Positions 44,361-58,110 are shown, counted from the stretch's first letter. The stretch is DNA of 64,000 nt from Dipteris shenzhenensis (GCA_047967505.1 CM106538.1), one strand, 5' to 3'. The notes: generated by a model not told the origin, from the sequence alone. Numbers and translations: made by a program.

Positions 44361-47300
44361 ATGAACAGGGAGAAATTGATGAAGATGGCTAGTGCGGTGC
44401 GCACAGGTGGAAAAGGCACTGTGAGAAGGTAGGTCCTGTAACTTTTCCATATAACAATTAGGGTCAGGCCTTGCACAGGGTTGTGACAGGCTATTGTTAT
44501 AAACAATAGTTATTGTTTATAACAATAACTATTGGAAAAGATATTGTTAGGTTGTTGATACATTGTTTTGTGTTCCAAGTCCAACAGCTATTAAAAATGT
44601 GGAACTATCATTACACATGCTCAGGTTTCCTTTTTTTCCTTTTTGGAGCATTTGATCATCAGTACATTGTACTGTAATGATAGTCACTGTTCCATTTTTG
44701 ACATGGTCGTGATCCTGATTTAAAGATGTAAAGGATACTGTCATTGTCTGTAATGATATCATTAGTAAGAAATTCGGCATTAAGCTTTGTGACAGCTACA
44801 TACGTCACACCAACCATGCCTGGAAGTCACACCCTTTGGAACTTCTTTTTTTGGCAACTTCGCTCTGTACTGAGTTTTCAATGGAATCATTTTGTTTTTC
44901 TTTTGATGCCAGGAAAAAGAAGGCAGTCCATAAGACAGCAACAACAGACGATAAGAGACTGCAGAACACATTAAAGAGATTGGGGGTCAATACAATCCCC
45001 GGAATTGAAGAAGTGAACATTTTCAAAGATGATACTGTCATTCACTTTATAAATCCTAAGGGTAAGCAGTTTTCTTGCAGCGATGTTTTATCTTAATTCT
45101 TCTTTCCATTGTGGTGCCTTTAGTGAACCCGGTCCATTCTAAAAGTAGTGGTTGTGGGCACAATCGTTGGTTGGAATTGTCCTATTTTCATTTGCTTTGA
45201 TGGAATAGCTATTTTGACTGGCTGTGCTAGACTTCACCATGTTTGTATATATATACATGAACAGTAAAGCTATTATGATGAGTATGTCTTAGCATGTGGT
45301 CCATCTCACATGATAAAAGTATACTGTAAATTCTGCAACCTGCCACGCAGATGTTCGCTTCTGTTGTGACTCCAAGTTTGGGAATAATCATTGAGCTGTT
45401 TACTGTTATTTATGATTCTGGCTCATCAACAGACATTCAAGTCTCTAGGAATTGTATCCCATTTATATTGCGGTGCATTTTCAATGCATCTGCCTGACCA
45501 GCTTCCTTCTTGAAGCACAGCTCATCATGTGCATTTGCCTTTTTGCCCTAACAGCAGACATGCAAGACTCCAGACTTTCATCCGAATTATGCCTGCTTTT
45601 CTTCTGTCAGAATTGCGCTATAGCAGAAGTGTGATTTATCCAATTCACACTTAGAATTTAAACAGCCATAAACTGAAAAGCAATAAACAATTCTAACTGT
45701 CACCAAATCAAGAGGGGGAGGGCTTCAGCATTACTTGGCAGTTCACCTCTCCATTTTATGGAGTAGTTCTCTTCTGTGGAGCCGCTTGCTGTAAGCCTCT
45801 CTTGCAGCTTCACACCTCCCTCTTGGAGGTGCCATTACCTCTCTTGGAGCCACACACCTCTCTTAGAACTGCATTTCAGAATTTGGAATTGGATCATAGA
45901 AGTACCTGTCCTGATCAAGCCATGTACATGTTCGAAGGGACTTTCCAGTGAGCTGTCCACGTAATTATAAATGAAGCCCATGGGTGTGTGGATTTGTATG
46001 TGTGAGAGCATACTTTTATACTATGGTCTACACCCACTGTTGGGCGCTGATGATGTCAGTGGGGATGTCATAGTAGCTAGTCCCTGCTATGCGTGATGGA
46101 GTTTATGGTTTTCAATCTTATGAGTGACTCTCGTGAGATTGAAACTGCACTATGTTGTGTTTTTAGAGGATGAGTTTGGGAATGTTCCTGGATTCATCTA
46201 GGTATATAGAAGCCCATGGTGCCGCCCTCTTTGTCAAACTTTTGAAGGGCTGTGTATAGAGGCTGAATAATACCGACAATGCACTCCACATCAAACACCA
46301 TGCTCTCAAAGCTTGTGCCTTTGGGTGTCCTGGAAGTTGGCCACCCCTCCTGTTTTTCACTAACAAGCATACACTGTAAACAAGGCTTTACATTCACCAA
46401 GCACACAAGGACAATGGCAAGATATGCAAATTGAGTCGCGGAAGGCTTAAAGAGATTATGGGTAGCATGCTTTCTATATATCTCTAAGGCCTTGTGCTTA
46501 TCACACATAAGCTAGTAGATTGCATGCCTTCTAAACTATTACATGCACCCAAGGGAGCTTTCCTATATCGTCCATAAGAGATCCGAATGGTGAGGAGTCT
46601 AGATGTGAGAAAATCCCTCCTCGAAAAGCTCATCCGTGCACTTACAGTCACTTGCACTGTTAGTAATCTGCTGCACCGCGGAAGGTCCCACATCTAACAT
46701 AGCTTGGTGAGTGTCAGTAGAAATTCTCTCCCAACATTTTGATGAGAACCAGCAATAGAGCTCAAGAACTTGGTGTCCCTACAACATGAAATAAGAATGT
46801 TAATGTGAGGGAAATCATTGTGTTAGACTACCCATCTAAAAGAATTGTACATCCATATTTAACCCACGATGCCTTCGTGGGTTGTAATTTCCTTTCATAT
46901 CAACCATGGATTGCTTCCACTCTTTTCTGAACAATGTCTTCGAAGCAGTGGTTTTGCATTTAGGACTTGCTTGTGCCATTGCATCAATAAAGGTGAGGAA
47001 GATGGGGTACGAGCAATATTGAAAGGGAGATCTACCTCAAAAAAAGATCTCAGGATAATTCCTGCAGTCATTCGTGCACAAAGCAGCTTAACTATTTTAA
47101 AGACTTCTTTCTAGGTTCATGCACTTGGAATAGTTGTGCTACATATAGGAGACATATGACTGAACCTAAGTGTGTGTTGCAAACTTTTTCACTCTTGCTC
47201 TCTTCCACACTGCCATGGAGCTGCTGGAACATCTGGAAGGTCTGTGGGACGTGGATTCACACCTTTAAAGAAACCCCAAGAAAGTGAGCCCTCACATGGG

Positions 47301-48170
47301 GTGCACTACCCTTGTAATCTTCTTTGTAATGCTTGTGTTTTTTTCCTTTATGTTTGAAGCTCCATACGCCTCACTCGCCTCACCTCCACCTACTTGCAAA
47401 TTGCATCCTTTTCACAATCCATTGAAGGAAACCTTGAGCTGTCAAATGACTAATAGAAATTTTTAATTTGTAAAATTGGTATAATTTAGTCTTATAAGGT
47501 TTATATGGTTCCGATGGATCAGAGATAGCTGGTGTAGAATCTTAGTCTTCGTTACTAACTTGAAGAGGCAAGGGCTGCATCCTTCATGTTTCTAACTTGG
47601 CCTGTTCTAATTGTTTGGACAGTACAAGCTTCAATTGCTGCCAACACTTGGGTAGTGAGTGGGTCCCCTCAAACTAAAAGTAAGGCTTTTTGCTAAATAT
47701 GTCTAATTATACCCTTATACTCTGCTTTATTGTTTCATCTCCCTTTCAAATTGGTGGACTCAGGTTGGCTGTTTTCTTTTTCTTTTTCCGATTTGCAGGA
47801 CTGCAAGACTTACTACCTGGAATAATCAATCAGCTTGGTAAAATTCAAACCTATTTTAGAGCCTTGCTTCCTTTTTTGAAATTTGTTTTTGTTGAGTCAG
47901 TAGATATTGTGTGCTGAGATATTTCATAATGCATATAGTTGGCAGTCGAAATGGCTACCTGTATGTAGTAGGTCTATGATAAAAAAACTAAATGTCCTCT
48001 GTCCGATTCGGGCTTCAGGACCTGACAACTTGGCCAATTTAAAGAAGATTGCTGAGCAATATCAAAAGCACGAGTCTGCTTTCAGAGGTGCTGAAGATGA
48101 AGATGATGATGTGCCTGAGCTTGTGGAGGGAGAAACTTTTGAAGAAGCTGCCAAGGATGGTGATGAATAG
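44361..48170 (+). CDS. BTF3: Nascent polypeptide-associated complex subunit beta (BTF3)
   Basis: Coding exons are 44361-44428, 44913-45061, 47623-47679, 47799-47837 and 48019-48170 (465 nt, 154 residues plus stop). All introns are GT-AG: 484, 2561, 119 and 181 bp, plus a leader intron ending at 44360, one base before the ATG. The protein starts [19 protein letters not shown], has the ribosome-binding basic motif RRKKK near residues 22-26, and the NAC domain with [20 protein letters not shown], then [18 protein letters not shown] and [25 protein letters not shown] segment and an acidic tail ([20 protein letters not shown]) follow. Length and motifs are normal for plant NAC-beta. With NAC-alpha it forms a heterodimer at the ribosome exit tunnel that protects nascent chains. 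Intron 3 is swollen by a hAT relic. No defect is seen. Confidence 0.97.
46163..46810 (-). pseudogene. hAT-type (DUF659-like) transposase relic in NAC-beta intron
   Basis: The minus strand reads [16 protein letters not shown] (about 46730-46780), then [15 protein letters not shown] (near 46530-46580), then [20 protein letters not shown], then [14 protein letters not shown] and later [20 protein letters not shown] (46163-46508). These match the DUF659/hAT transposase pattern of plant hAT proteins. Frame breaks occur between blocks, and neither the N-terminal zinc finger nor the C-terminal dimerisation motif is visible. It is antisense to the host gene, fully within intron 3. Confidence 0.8.
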
Positions 48171-48739
48171 TCGATCAAACTGAATGCGATTCTCCTGATG
48201 AAAACTTTTAATATCAGCTCTGCTTAATGCGAACAGTAGCAATGACAAAGATGACTTGTAGAAACTTTCGGCAAGCTTTAAAGAGTTACATTGTACGACT
48301 GAGAGAGTATAGGTAGCCATGATTCTTATTCTTTGCACTGAATTCTAGGGCTAAGTCTGTCTACCTGGCAGCTAACAATGTTCAGGTTGCAGTGTGTTGC
48401 TGTTGTGTGTTTTGACTTTGGTCCAAGTATCGACAGGTGGCTATTGGTGATTCTGCCTATTTTTAAGAGTCTCAATCAGCTCTCAATTTTCATAATTATC
48501 CGAGCCGATGTTTTTGACGTCCTTGCTTCTTTCAAGAGGATCGAATTACAAAGCACTCCGACTCGACTGTTTCAAGGCTTTTGTCAATCGAAGGTAGGGC
48601 TGTGGCCCTATGCACATTCTTTTTGACACGATTCTGTATGCCATCTATGTTAAGTGGTATTCTTCTGTTTTCTTGTCAAATGTCTTTGTAGCAGAAGAGT
48701 TAGCTTTAGGATTTATATTTGATGGTTTTAAATATTGCT

Positions 48740-50255
48740 TCTGCCGTGTGTGCAAGATCTAGTGTATCTTCCTCCTCTTTTAGTTCCTTTAACTTCAGCT
48801 CCAAGAGTTTTTTCTTCTCGAGATTATAAAATAAGACTTCTTGACCTAGATAGACTAATGTGTTTGGGTCATTTTTCAATAAAAGTTTTCAAGAGTATAA
48901 TGTCAAAGTTTATCCAAACTTCAATACACCTTGGAGAATCTATTTTGAGGATTTGAATCTAAATAAGCTCCATTATATACAACTTAAAACTTCGTTGGAT
49001 CGCTTTTTAAAATTGAAAGCTTCCTTTCAAAGCAAATAACTCTATCTAAATAAGGAACTCTTGATTTCTGTTTTTACTTCTCCTTATCTTGACAAGATAG
49101 GCTTGAACTCAAGTTTGAAGTCTCCTGAAGTAATGGATTCTCTCCTTTATTATGTGAGAAGAATTTGGAAGCATCCAGTAGTAGCTTGGAAGTATATTAA
49201 AGCTTCAGGACAAAAGGCTTTCAACTATGAAGAGATAGGTAAAAGGATTTCAGAGCATTCAAAATCTTCTATCCTTAGAGAACCTTCTTGTTGTAAAAGT
49301 AAGAGATTCCAAAGCTTTATTTATAGTGATCTAGGACATGTAGTTACAATTGATACTTCAATTTTGCTTTCTAGTAATTGACATTTTCATGAAAGGCATG
49401 AAATTTTGAATGTACTTTTAAAGAGTCTTGCCTTAAAAAGCTATTGATAAGGGAATCTCAAAGCTTGCTTTGCAAATAGAAGAAAGTTTAGGAGTTAAAA
49501 ATATCTTATCAGAATTGAAAGGTAAGATTATGAAGAATATCTTTGTTTTTATTTGCATAAAGTCTTACTTAGAATGTCTTTTGAGAGAGGTCAACACGTC
49601 TTCCAAAACCTACGTCCTTGTCTTAGTTTCTCAAAAGGATCTGATCTCAAAACACCAGAGTTTTTGCTAGTCTTAGGGTTTGTTAGCAATCCAAGTATTC
49701 CTTTTATTCATGTAGATCATGACATTGATTCTAAAAAGAAAAGATACACAAAGATAGGAAGTGTTGGTGATGTTTGCTATTGCAATAGGTGATTCTTTGT
49801 TTAAACAAATTATAGGAATCCCTATGGGCACTAATTGTGTTGTCTTTTTAGCAAACATTTATCTTTTCACTTATGAATTCGAGTTATGCAACGTCTTGTT
49901 TTTTCCCTATTCTATTGGCCTTTTATTGTCTCCTATCCATCTCAATTACAAATATCAAATTTCTCTGCTTTTCAAATATTTTCAAGTCTATAAGTGCTAT
50001 GATTAAAAGAACCATAAGACTTTATATCAATATTTGTAAGAATATCTCTATCTAACCTTTAGATGTCAACTTGAAAATTGCTATTTTAAGGCTTTCTAAA
50101 TCCAAAAAGGTTTTTACTCACTCTAGGTATATCAAATGCATACAAAAAGTTGCTCGTACTCAACGATCTTGCAAGATCCTAAATAATTTCGATTCCCATT
50201 TGGTTTTGAATGACTTTTGGGGACCTTTAATAACACTAAGGATAACAAAATAATT
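48740..50255 (+). pseudogene. Penelope-like reverse transcriptase relic
   Basis: Broken frames in one direction include KSKRFQSFIYSDLGHVVTID followed by TSILLSS (49061-49381). In animal Penelope-like elements a GHVxTGDLxII motif lies upstream of the RT. Later frames include KKRYTKIGSVGDVCY and QIIGIPMGTNCVVFLANIYL (49795-49865), the RT motif usually GIPMGTNCAPLLADL. The YxDD box that should follow was not found. No GIY-YIG endonuclease was seen. Family assignment is from memory of the RT motif; a different non-LTR clade is possible. It begins about 570 bp after the NAC-beta stop. Confidence 0.55.
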
Positions 50256-51650
50256 TCTTAAGAAGGTAGTTTTAGTTTTCACCTTTGCTCTATTGTGCTC
50301 TTATTGCTTTTAGCAATGCCCCTGCTTTAAAGAACAAAGTAACTAAAATGCATACAATGATAAAAAAGATGAAAATAGTACTGGAACTTAATTAAGAGCA
50401 CATATTGATTTCCATTGAGCTCCACCATTTGTGACAACATACCAAATTTTTTGCTTGATTCCCCATTATAAGTGGAGTATTTTTGAGACTCCAAATCACT
50501 TCTTCATTTTCTCATTTTCTTTCTCATAGTTGAGAATATGAAAAATATAATTTTGTTCATTTGAAGAGTCATTAAGTGTTATTGATCAATGTTTATCTAT
50601 TAGTGTTTCTTGCTTGTGATAAACTTACATCATGCTTATCCTTTCTTTAACTCCCTAATTTATAAAATTGTGAGTGGCTAAGAGATCCCAAATTCAAAGG
50701 TCCAAGTTTAAAAGTCTCTTATTATGAATAAGACTTAATTAAGATCTCTATACTTAGCAAGTCAAACAAGCTCTATTCTTAATGAAGTATTGATCGGCTT
50801 TTGAAGAGGAACTTATGTAAAATCCCTCCCACTTCCCTCTCTAAATTCTCCCACTCTTTTCATTTATTCGTTTCTTTATTTTCCCCATTTTTTCATATTT
50901 TTTCTTTAAGTCCCTCATTAAACTCTTCCCCTAACTATACCTCCCCTAAATGCAACCCCGTCTTTCTTGGGTAACCTATTTTTCTTGCTTCTTCTAATTG
51001 TTCATACCCTCCCCTAATTTTCTTCTCTAATTTGGTTTTATCCACCCCTATTATATTCTAAACTTATTTCACATTCTTTTCTAAAATTTTCCTATTTCTC
51101 TCTACTTTTCTCTGCTATCTACATCCCCTTATTTACTTATCCCAAATTTCCTCTATTTTGTCTCCCTAACTAAACCTTCTCTCCCCCCTCCCCCACCCAT
51201 CCCCCATGCACCCGACTGGACTTATCATCTCCCACCGTTCTCCTTCTCAAATTCCCAGGACTCCTTTGCTCCCAACCTTTACACTCCCTACACCTACTAC
51301 CAACAAAACTAACTATACAATCTGCCTGCTCGCCTTGATTGCACCCACCGGCTCAACCAACTCACTTATCTATTACACTTACTCAACCAAGCCCTCAGTT
51401 CGCTATTCCGTTCAGCCAAACTCCATCACCTATAGCCCATTCTGTTGCTGCACCCTGTTCAATCTCTATGCCATAAACAACACCACATTGTCCACGACTC
51501 TATAGTTTGCCTCTACACCCGACATACTCCAGCCACCCCTTTACTCCATGCCATCGGCTACCTACATACTTGTCCCATTCAGTTCCCCCTAAATTGTGGT
51601 GTCTCGACTATCGTGCCATCTTGACTACAATGCCCTACATAGCCATGCCT
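50256..51650. other. AT-rich then pyrimidine-rich sequence, no gene
   Basis: 50820-51200 is strongly pyrimidine-rich on the plus strand, ending in C-runs near 51182-51205. The open frame at 51206-51505 is Thr/Pro/Leu-rich and unrecognised. Confidence 0.45.
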
Positions 51651-51684
51651 CTGAGTCACCTTCCTGTGCCAACATGAACTTGCA

Positions 51685-51800
51685 AGTATGCATTCTCTTT
51701 CATGTCCACTTTAATTTTTTTTTTCATTTCACTATGAAAAAGGTTTAGTCGAGTCTTCACACACACACACACACTCATCCCCTTGGGGACCCTTTTGTAC
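51685..51800 (+). repeat. Inverted partner block with (CA)9
   Basis: Order: catgtccacttta, atttcactatgaaa, ggtttagtcgagt, (ca)9, ccccttggggaccct. The reverse complement of all these blocks occurs at 54905-54947 and 55375-55450, but there the order is interrupted by about 430 bp. Confidence 0.7.
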
Positions 51801-54800
51801 TTTAGGTTTTCCAATGTAATGATGGCCCATGGAAACATATTATTATATGGAAGTCCTAGAGAAAGTATATGATGTCCCACATAATATGTTGAGGACCCCT
51901 AGATTTATTCGTCTTGAGGTGGGAGAGATATTGGACCAAAATACCTAATGCTATATTGATATTTGAAAAAGAGGGGATGGATATCCTTATCATGGTTTAT
52001 TTATTGGAAAACCTTGGGTTTATTTGCCATGTGGTGCAAAATATCTTGAACCACCATGCTTGATATACTTATTGGGAAGAGGTACCTCTAATTATAGCTT
52101 ATTTTTCATGGTAGTCAAGTGCGGGACTACCTCTTATTGATCAAATCTATGGATACCCCAAAGCTTGTCTTGGATCACTCGAGAGAACTGCCATGAAAAA
52201 TGGTTAATTTAGTGTGCTTCCTTTAGTGTGCTCTCTTGTGATCATGATTTCTCTTGCCTCTGAATAACATTTCATGGAATGGCCATGGCATGAGTGAAGT
52301 GGATGAGTAATTGATGCCCTAAGGATGACATCTATCTATGACCCCCTGGACATGGGAAGATATGGCAGACTGTAAGCACCCTCCTTTGGACCTCTACTAG
52401 TGCAAGGTTTAGCACTTTCAGTAATAAAGGAGAGGGGCTTGGACCACACCCACGAGGAAGTAGCAAGAGTGTGCTCTTAATGCGTTTTATGCCTAACTGT
52501 GACTAAAACGCCTAACTATGACTCGCACAAACTATCCTTCACAAGCTTGTTGCTCCACTCATGAAGCTTTGATATTTTTGATCGCATGCTCAAAGTGCCT
52601 TGAACACCTTCTATGAGATAGAGATATGGGTTACACCACTATTGCTACTTAAACTACAACTCGGTGATGATTCTTCAGGTTGAGCTCCCAAGCTCGACTC
52701 TCGATCCTCTATTGTCAATTGCATGGAGCACTCAAGGGACAACCAATAAAGGAGATGGAATTTGGGAACCATATTGTTAGTCTATAATACAAGCCCTGCA
52801 TGCGCTTCTACCAGGTATTCACACTACCCCTTTGAAATAAAAAATGAACAGCTCGCCCTTCTCCCACGCTACCTTCTCGGATATTTACTTTGTAGATGAG
52901 CTTTGGGGAAGGTGAAGGAAAAAAAGGAAAGCTACAGCTAACACTTGTAACTCACAAAATTCTGGGCACGTGAAACTTGAGTGGAGAGCAAGCTTGTTAC
53001 AAAAGAGTTTGCTTTCTGTGTATATACTACGAAAGAGTAGCTGCATCTATATTGGGACTTTCTATAGAGTGGCCAAAGTGCAATCACTTTACGACAAACT
53101 TGAGCATTTGTCTCACTCTACGTTCATAGAGGCTCGTGGATCCATGAATTGTTGCACTTACCGGTGGATGAAGGTAGATTTAGGGGGGTTTGGTTTGTGC
53201 ATAGCAGAAGCGATGGGCCCGTACATTGTCGGAAGGGTGGGTCCTATCCTCTTCAATGCTACAGATAGGATGAACCAAACACCCTTACATCTGTCCCAAG
53301 CCTCACTAGTCGCTAGACAATCCACAAATGCTCCACTAGTTCTATTGCCTTGGCTTGAAATCATGGTGTGTGAGCGCACACACATAGACATACTTTAATT
53401 TTTTGTCTTAATTAGTTTTGATCCTAGTTAGAAAATTTTGTTATATTTATTAGCATAATTATTCCCCCCTTTTTTAAATAAAAACCACCGTTGAGTTTAA
53501 CCTTGTTATAAATAATGTCGTTTATATTCGTATATCTCTTATATTAACTTTAATTACAAGGTAGCTCAATTTCTAGTTTTCATTAGTAATAGATATATTT
53601 TATGTAAGTGTGCATGACAAGGTCAAGAGTACTATATCTCTCATCATATGTCTCCCAAGTGTATCCTTCAAGGTTGCCAACATCCTTCTCTGCAATACCA
53701 TGCCCAAGACTCTATTTGCAAATCCGATGGAGAGGTGTGCCAACTCACCTGGCACCATCACAACCAAATGAAATCTAGAACATTTCATTCAAGATGTGGA
53801 AGCTAGGCTTCAATGCCGGCACACAGTTGTTATCCATGTCACTCTATCTAGACTAGCAATTATCAAATCCTGGCATTGTAGTATTAAAAAAAGATTAGAG
53901 GTTGGCTTTTAAAGAGTTAGTGAAATGCTTATAAAATTTTAAAGTAATTTTCAAGGGAATATATGGAATAATCACAGGTCATGTTGTCCTTTATTTTCAA
54001 TTCTTATCCAATCATAATGCTGAATGATCTTAGACCTACAAACAAGAACCCTGAAAAAATGATGTATAGAAACCTGCATATAGAACACAAGGGTAAAATC
54101 TGTCTTGACTCAGCTCACATCCAAGACAATTCCATGTTTCACTTACCAATCATATCCATGAAGTTCTAGAGGGAAGCCAAAGATATCTTCGAGGAACCCA
54201 TACTTCAAAGATTGGCTCCCATATTTCTTTAAAAGTGTAAGAAATTTTCTTATCAAATGCTCTAAGAGAAATTCCCCAAGGAGTACCAATGAGAACCTCA
54301 AATTTGTATGACTTTAAAATACAGGGAATAATCATTATGAACAAGGATTAGACAATTTACAAAGTTTAAAAGGCAAGTAAGGGCATCCCAAGGGAATCTC
54401 CATCAAGAATTGCCCTTGTCCCCCCTTGGTCTATCACTACAACAGAACCCCTCTATATGAAAAGGATTTAGACAGTGAGAATAGTTGTGCAAAGGTGGGG
54501 GGTAAAGAATCGTGCTCATAACCTTATCTGGGTCATTTGGGGCCTATAAGCCAAGCATGTCCATTAAAATTCCTCCATCTTCCCTTAACAATATCCTTTA
54601 TGGTCCTATCAATTTCTAGTTCTCACTTGTCATGTTTAGAAATCACTAGAAATTATGTATGTGAAACCACCATCCAATTATTCCTGTTGTGATTCATAAC
54701 CTTGGAGGAAAAAGACATTCCAAATTTACCAAATCTCATAGTACATGTAAAGGACCAAAAAATACAACAAAGGCACCTTTCTCTCCAACTTTCAATAATA

Positions 54801-54890
54801 ATATCCAAGGTCATCACAGTGTTGAACAAGTGTAGGATACACTTCTCCCATACCAATGTGGGACCGTCGCATAAAAGTCATGTGGACGCA
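51801..54890. other. No supported gene
   Basis: Frames at 52970-53398 (142 residues) and 53158-53391 are not recognised and show no domain. No repeat structure was noticed. Confidence 0.4.
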
Positions 54891-54904
54891 TCATGCACAT
54901 CTGG

Positions 54905-55450
54905 GGTCACAAGGGTCCCCAAGGGGAGGTGTGTGTGTGTGTGTGTGAGAAGGGGGGGAGGGGGTTGTGACAATGGGGGTCAATTCATATGAAAATATTA
55001 GGGATAGGGATAAATTTGACTAGGGACTAGTTAGGGCAGAGATAAAAAAGCTCTAAAGTTCTCAAAGTATAGTTAAAGTTCTAAAGAGGTTTAAAAAAGG
55101 GGGGTTAATTGTAAAAAAATGAAACAATTAAAACATAAAAAAGAAAAAAAAGTGGGAATTAGAAACTAAATTGAAGGGGGGAGAAACAATAAAATTAATA
55201 ATTATCTTTAAAAAAATCTTGAAACAAGAACCAAACATAGATGTGGAAAAAGGGGGAAGAGGGTGGAAATTTTTACTAAGAAATTCGTGTGTGTGTGTGT
55301 GTGGAGGGGGGGGGGGTGTGGGGTGGGAGGGGTGGTGGGAGGGTGTGTGAAAATGAGAAAATTATTAAGATTTGTGTGTGTGTGTGTGTGTGACTCGACT
55401 AAACCCGTTTCATAGTGAAATGAAAACAATATTTAAAATGGACATGAAAT
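54905..55450 (-). repeat. Inverted partner with three GT tracts and G-runs
   Basis: gggtccccaagggg plus (gt)n at 54930-54947, then purine-rich DNA. A second (gt)n plus a 10-G run lies at 55286-55315, and a third (gt)n at 55374-55392, followed by gactcgactaaaccc. Partner of 51685-51800. The minus-strand frame at 55208-55429 is simple sequence. Confidence 0.7.
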
Positions 55451-56639
55451 AGAAAAATGATGTGAAACATTATAAACCAAACCAAGACGTTCACAAATTT
55501 GAAAAAGGTCTGTAGAATGCATGATTGTACAAACAAGTTTTTCTTTGATAAGTTGTAGCAAGCATCACTTTTATTAACATTAGTTTGATAGAAGGACGTA
55601 AAAATGTCATAGAACACTTTTATGTCCTATCAATTTAGCAACTTCCTAGAATTATTCAAAAGCATCGATAAGGTATTTTGGGTTTTTGATTATTTTTCCA
55701 TAATAGCTTGTATGCTGAAAAAAACTTGAAATTATTATGGATTAGAACTTGCACCTATTACTTTGAGTTCTACCTAAAGTTTTAAGGTCAACCTAACACT
55801 GACATTTCAAGTTGTTTTCTCAAGTTTGAGATAAAATGGCCATACTTCTTATTTAGAATGAGTTTTCTTAGTCTAGTTTGTAAGTCCTAGAGTCTACGGA
55901 TAATTATAACACATATTTTTATATCTCCTCGAAGCTAGATAATCAAATTCATTATAATGTATGGCCTTAAATGTAATTTTAGTGAATGTTGATGGTAAGG
56001 GAAAAATCTATCTTTTACAAATTCTTTGACATGTCTCTAACAAGTTTCAAACTCAACCATACTTATACATGCCTTCAATAGGATATTATGGAGTAGCGTG
56101 AGTTTTTAGGGGACCTAATGTCATGTAGAACACCAAATGTAAATCGTATATTAATTGTTCCTCATGCTGTAATTCATGCTAAATTCAAGATGGAAGGGTT
56201 TAAGGATATCATAAGAACCTTAATATGCTTAAAATTATACTAATAGAGTGCCTCGAATCATGAATCATTGATACCAATTTTAAAAAGTTATATGCAGAAC
56301 ACTTATATATATGATAATTCAAAATTATAAAAGTGTGTAGACTTGCGGGAGTGCAGACCCATGGCACGAGCTCCTTGGGCTTTGTGAGTTCCATCACTTC
56401 ATCATCCATAGGATAATTAAGGGACTTAGTGATGATGACGTGGCACCAGGATTGAAAATTGAGAAGGATGGATGGGTGGATAGTGTTTGGAGATTAGAGG
56501 GGCGGAGAAGAGATAGAGAAGTGGGTTGAAGATCAAGAGAGAAGTATGACATGGCTAATATGGGGCAATAGTGGTCGGGGTTACGGCGATGAAGGATAGT
56601 CTAGAGGGTGTTAGGCGAAAGTGGAGTAGTGAGGTCTAG
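55451..56639. other. No recognisable gene
   Basis: AT-rich; only short frames. Confidence 0.5.
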
Positions 56640-57870
56640 GTGGAAGATGAGATTTTGTACGCGGAGTGCATCAAAGATGAGATTTTGTACGCGGAGATGG
56701 TGTGTGGTGCAAGTGTGTATGTGGCTAATTGTGCAGACACCTCCCTGTACATCCGGAACTCCTATTGCTCGTGGTCTTCCAATCCTGACTCCTCTAATTG
56801 GTTGGTGGCACACTGGCGTTTGATTTCTTCTTGGAGGGAGACTGTTAGGTTCCTCTCTTGTGCCAGGAGATCCTGTAATGATCGAAGCTGTTGTTCGTGG
56901 GACTCATGTGAGCACGCGTACCACTCCTCTGCTTGTGCCTGTTGCTCCAGTGTTGTGCGTAGGTTCAACTTTGCCTTGTCTACTTGGTCCATGTGCGTTT
57001 GGACCAAGGATTCACTAGTGGCGAGCTTGTCCTTGAGCCTTGTAAGTGCGAGCTCAAGCTCTTCAACTTTGGCCTGGTATTCTTTGGCTCTATTAATTAC
57101 AGCATGGCCTATTGCTTGTGCTATGACCATTGTTGATTGGCTTTCATGCGCAGAGAGCTAGGCTTGGATGAGACTGGCAGAGAGTTGTGAGGCTTGTTCC
57201 TACGCAGTTGTCACGCGCGGACCTGATGGAGCTAAACCTCTTTGAAGCCATGGCACAACTCCCACAGGTCGCCCGAATGATTTTAGAGAGGACAGTCCAC
57301 TATAAGTGGTGCTATAAGCCATAGTTTATACTATTTAGAACAGTGTATAAGCTATGTCATGTGGCTATAGCTACCTGATGCCTTATATTGGGGCGTGCTC
57401 CAAATTGTAAGGCCTCTACTAGGCCTGCCCATGGAGTGGAACAAGTGCCAGTGGCAAAGGATGTTGTCTCTTGAGGGGTGGTGGAGGCTGAGACATAGGG
57501 CATAGTGGGGGTGGTCAGCGTAGCTTCGCCTCTTGTATGGAGACCTATTTCGATTGTCTCATCGCCCTGAAGATCTTCAATGAGAATAGGCTCCACTTGA
57601 ACCTATTTGCCCTTGCCTTGAGGATTCGCTCACTGGAGATGCAGTTGTTGATGCATGAACTCGTGCAACTGGCAGTCCTCATATTGAGCGAGCAACTGAC
57701 TTGTGTTCGGTTGCATATGAATTGCCAGAGTGACACTCTGCAAAATTCTTGAGAACCCCCTGTTTGTAATGGGAGAGTATTTTGATAGCAATACCTCCTT
57801 TGACCTCCTCATGTTAAGGTGTAACACTACTCTCTTTCCTTGTTGTGATGGCTTTAAGCCTTGCCTCAAG
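56640..57870 (-). pseudogene. Second coiled-coil ORF of Gypsy post-pol type
   Basis: On the minus strand 56762-57130 reads a long heptad-rich helix (KVEELELALTRLKDKLATSE, later LNLRTTLEQQAQAEEWYA), a clear coiled coil. Upstream, 57357-57596 is a Thr/Pro-rich linker opening MEPILIEDLQGDETIEIGLH, which resembles the linker before the coil in the 28-38 kb element. Stops separate the blocks. It is on the same strand as, and 3' of, the Gypsy pol at 60.9-64 kb, so it may be that element's post-pol ORF, although about 3 kb of other sequence lies between. Confidence 0.5.
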
Positions 57871-58110
57871 GGTACTATTTGTTACCTTGGCCTCTTGTAG
57901 GGCCAAAAAGTAGGTGAAAGAGAATTTTCTCTTAGCTAACTAGCTATAACTCCCCTCTTGAGGGTTTAATTAACCCACATACATTTAGTGTGAGGAAGGA
58001 AATAGGCTTACTCACCAATTTCTTTTGCTCCTTTTTGACCTCGGGGTTGGGGCTCTTAGCATGGGCTGAGGCTTCTTTGACCTGGGGTAATATCCTCTTA
58101 TTTTGTATTC

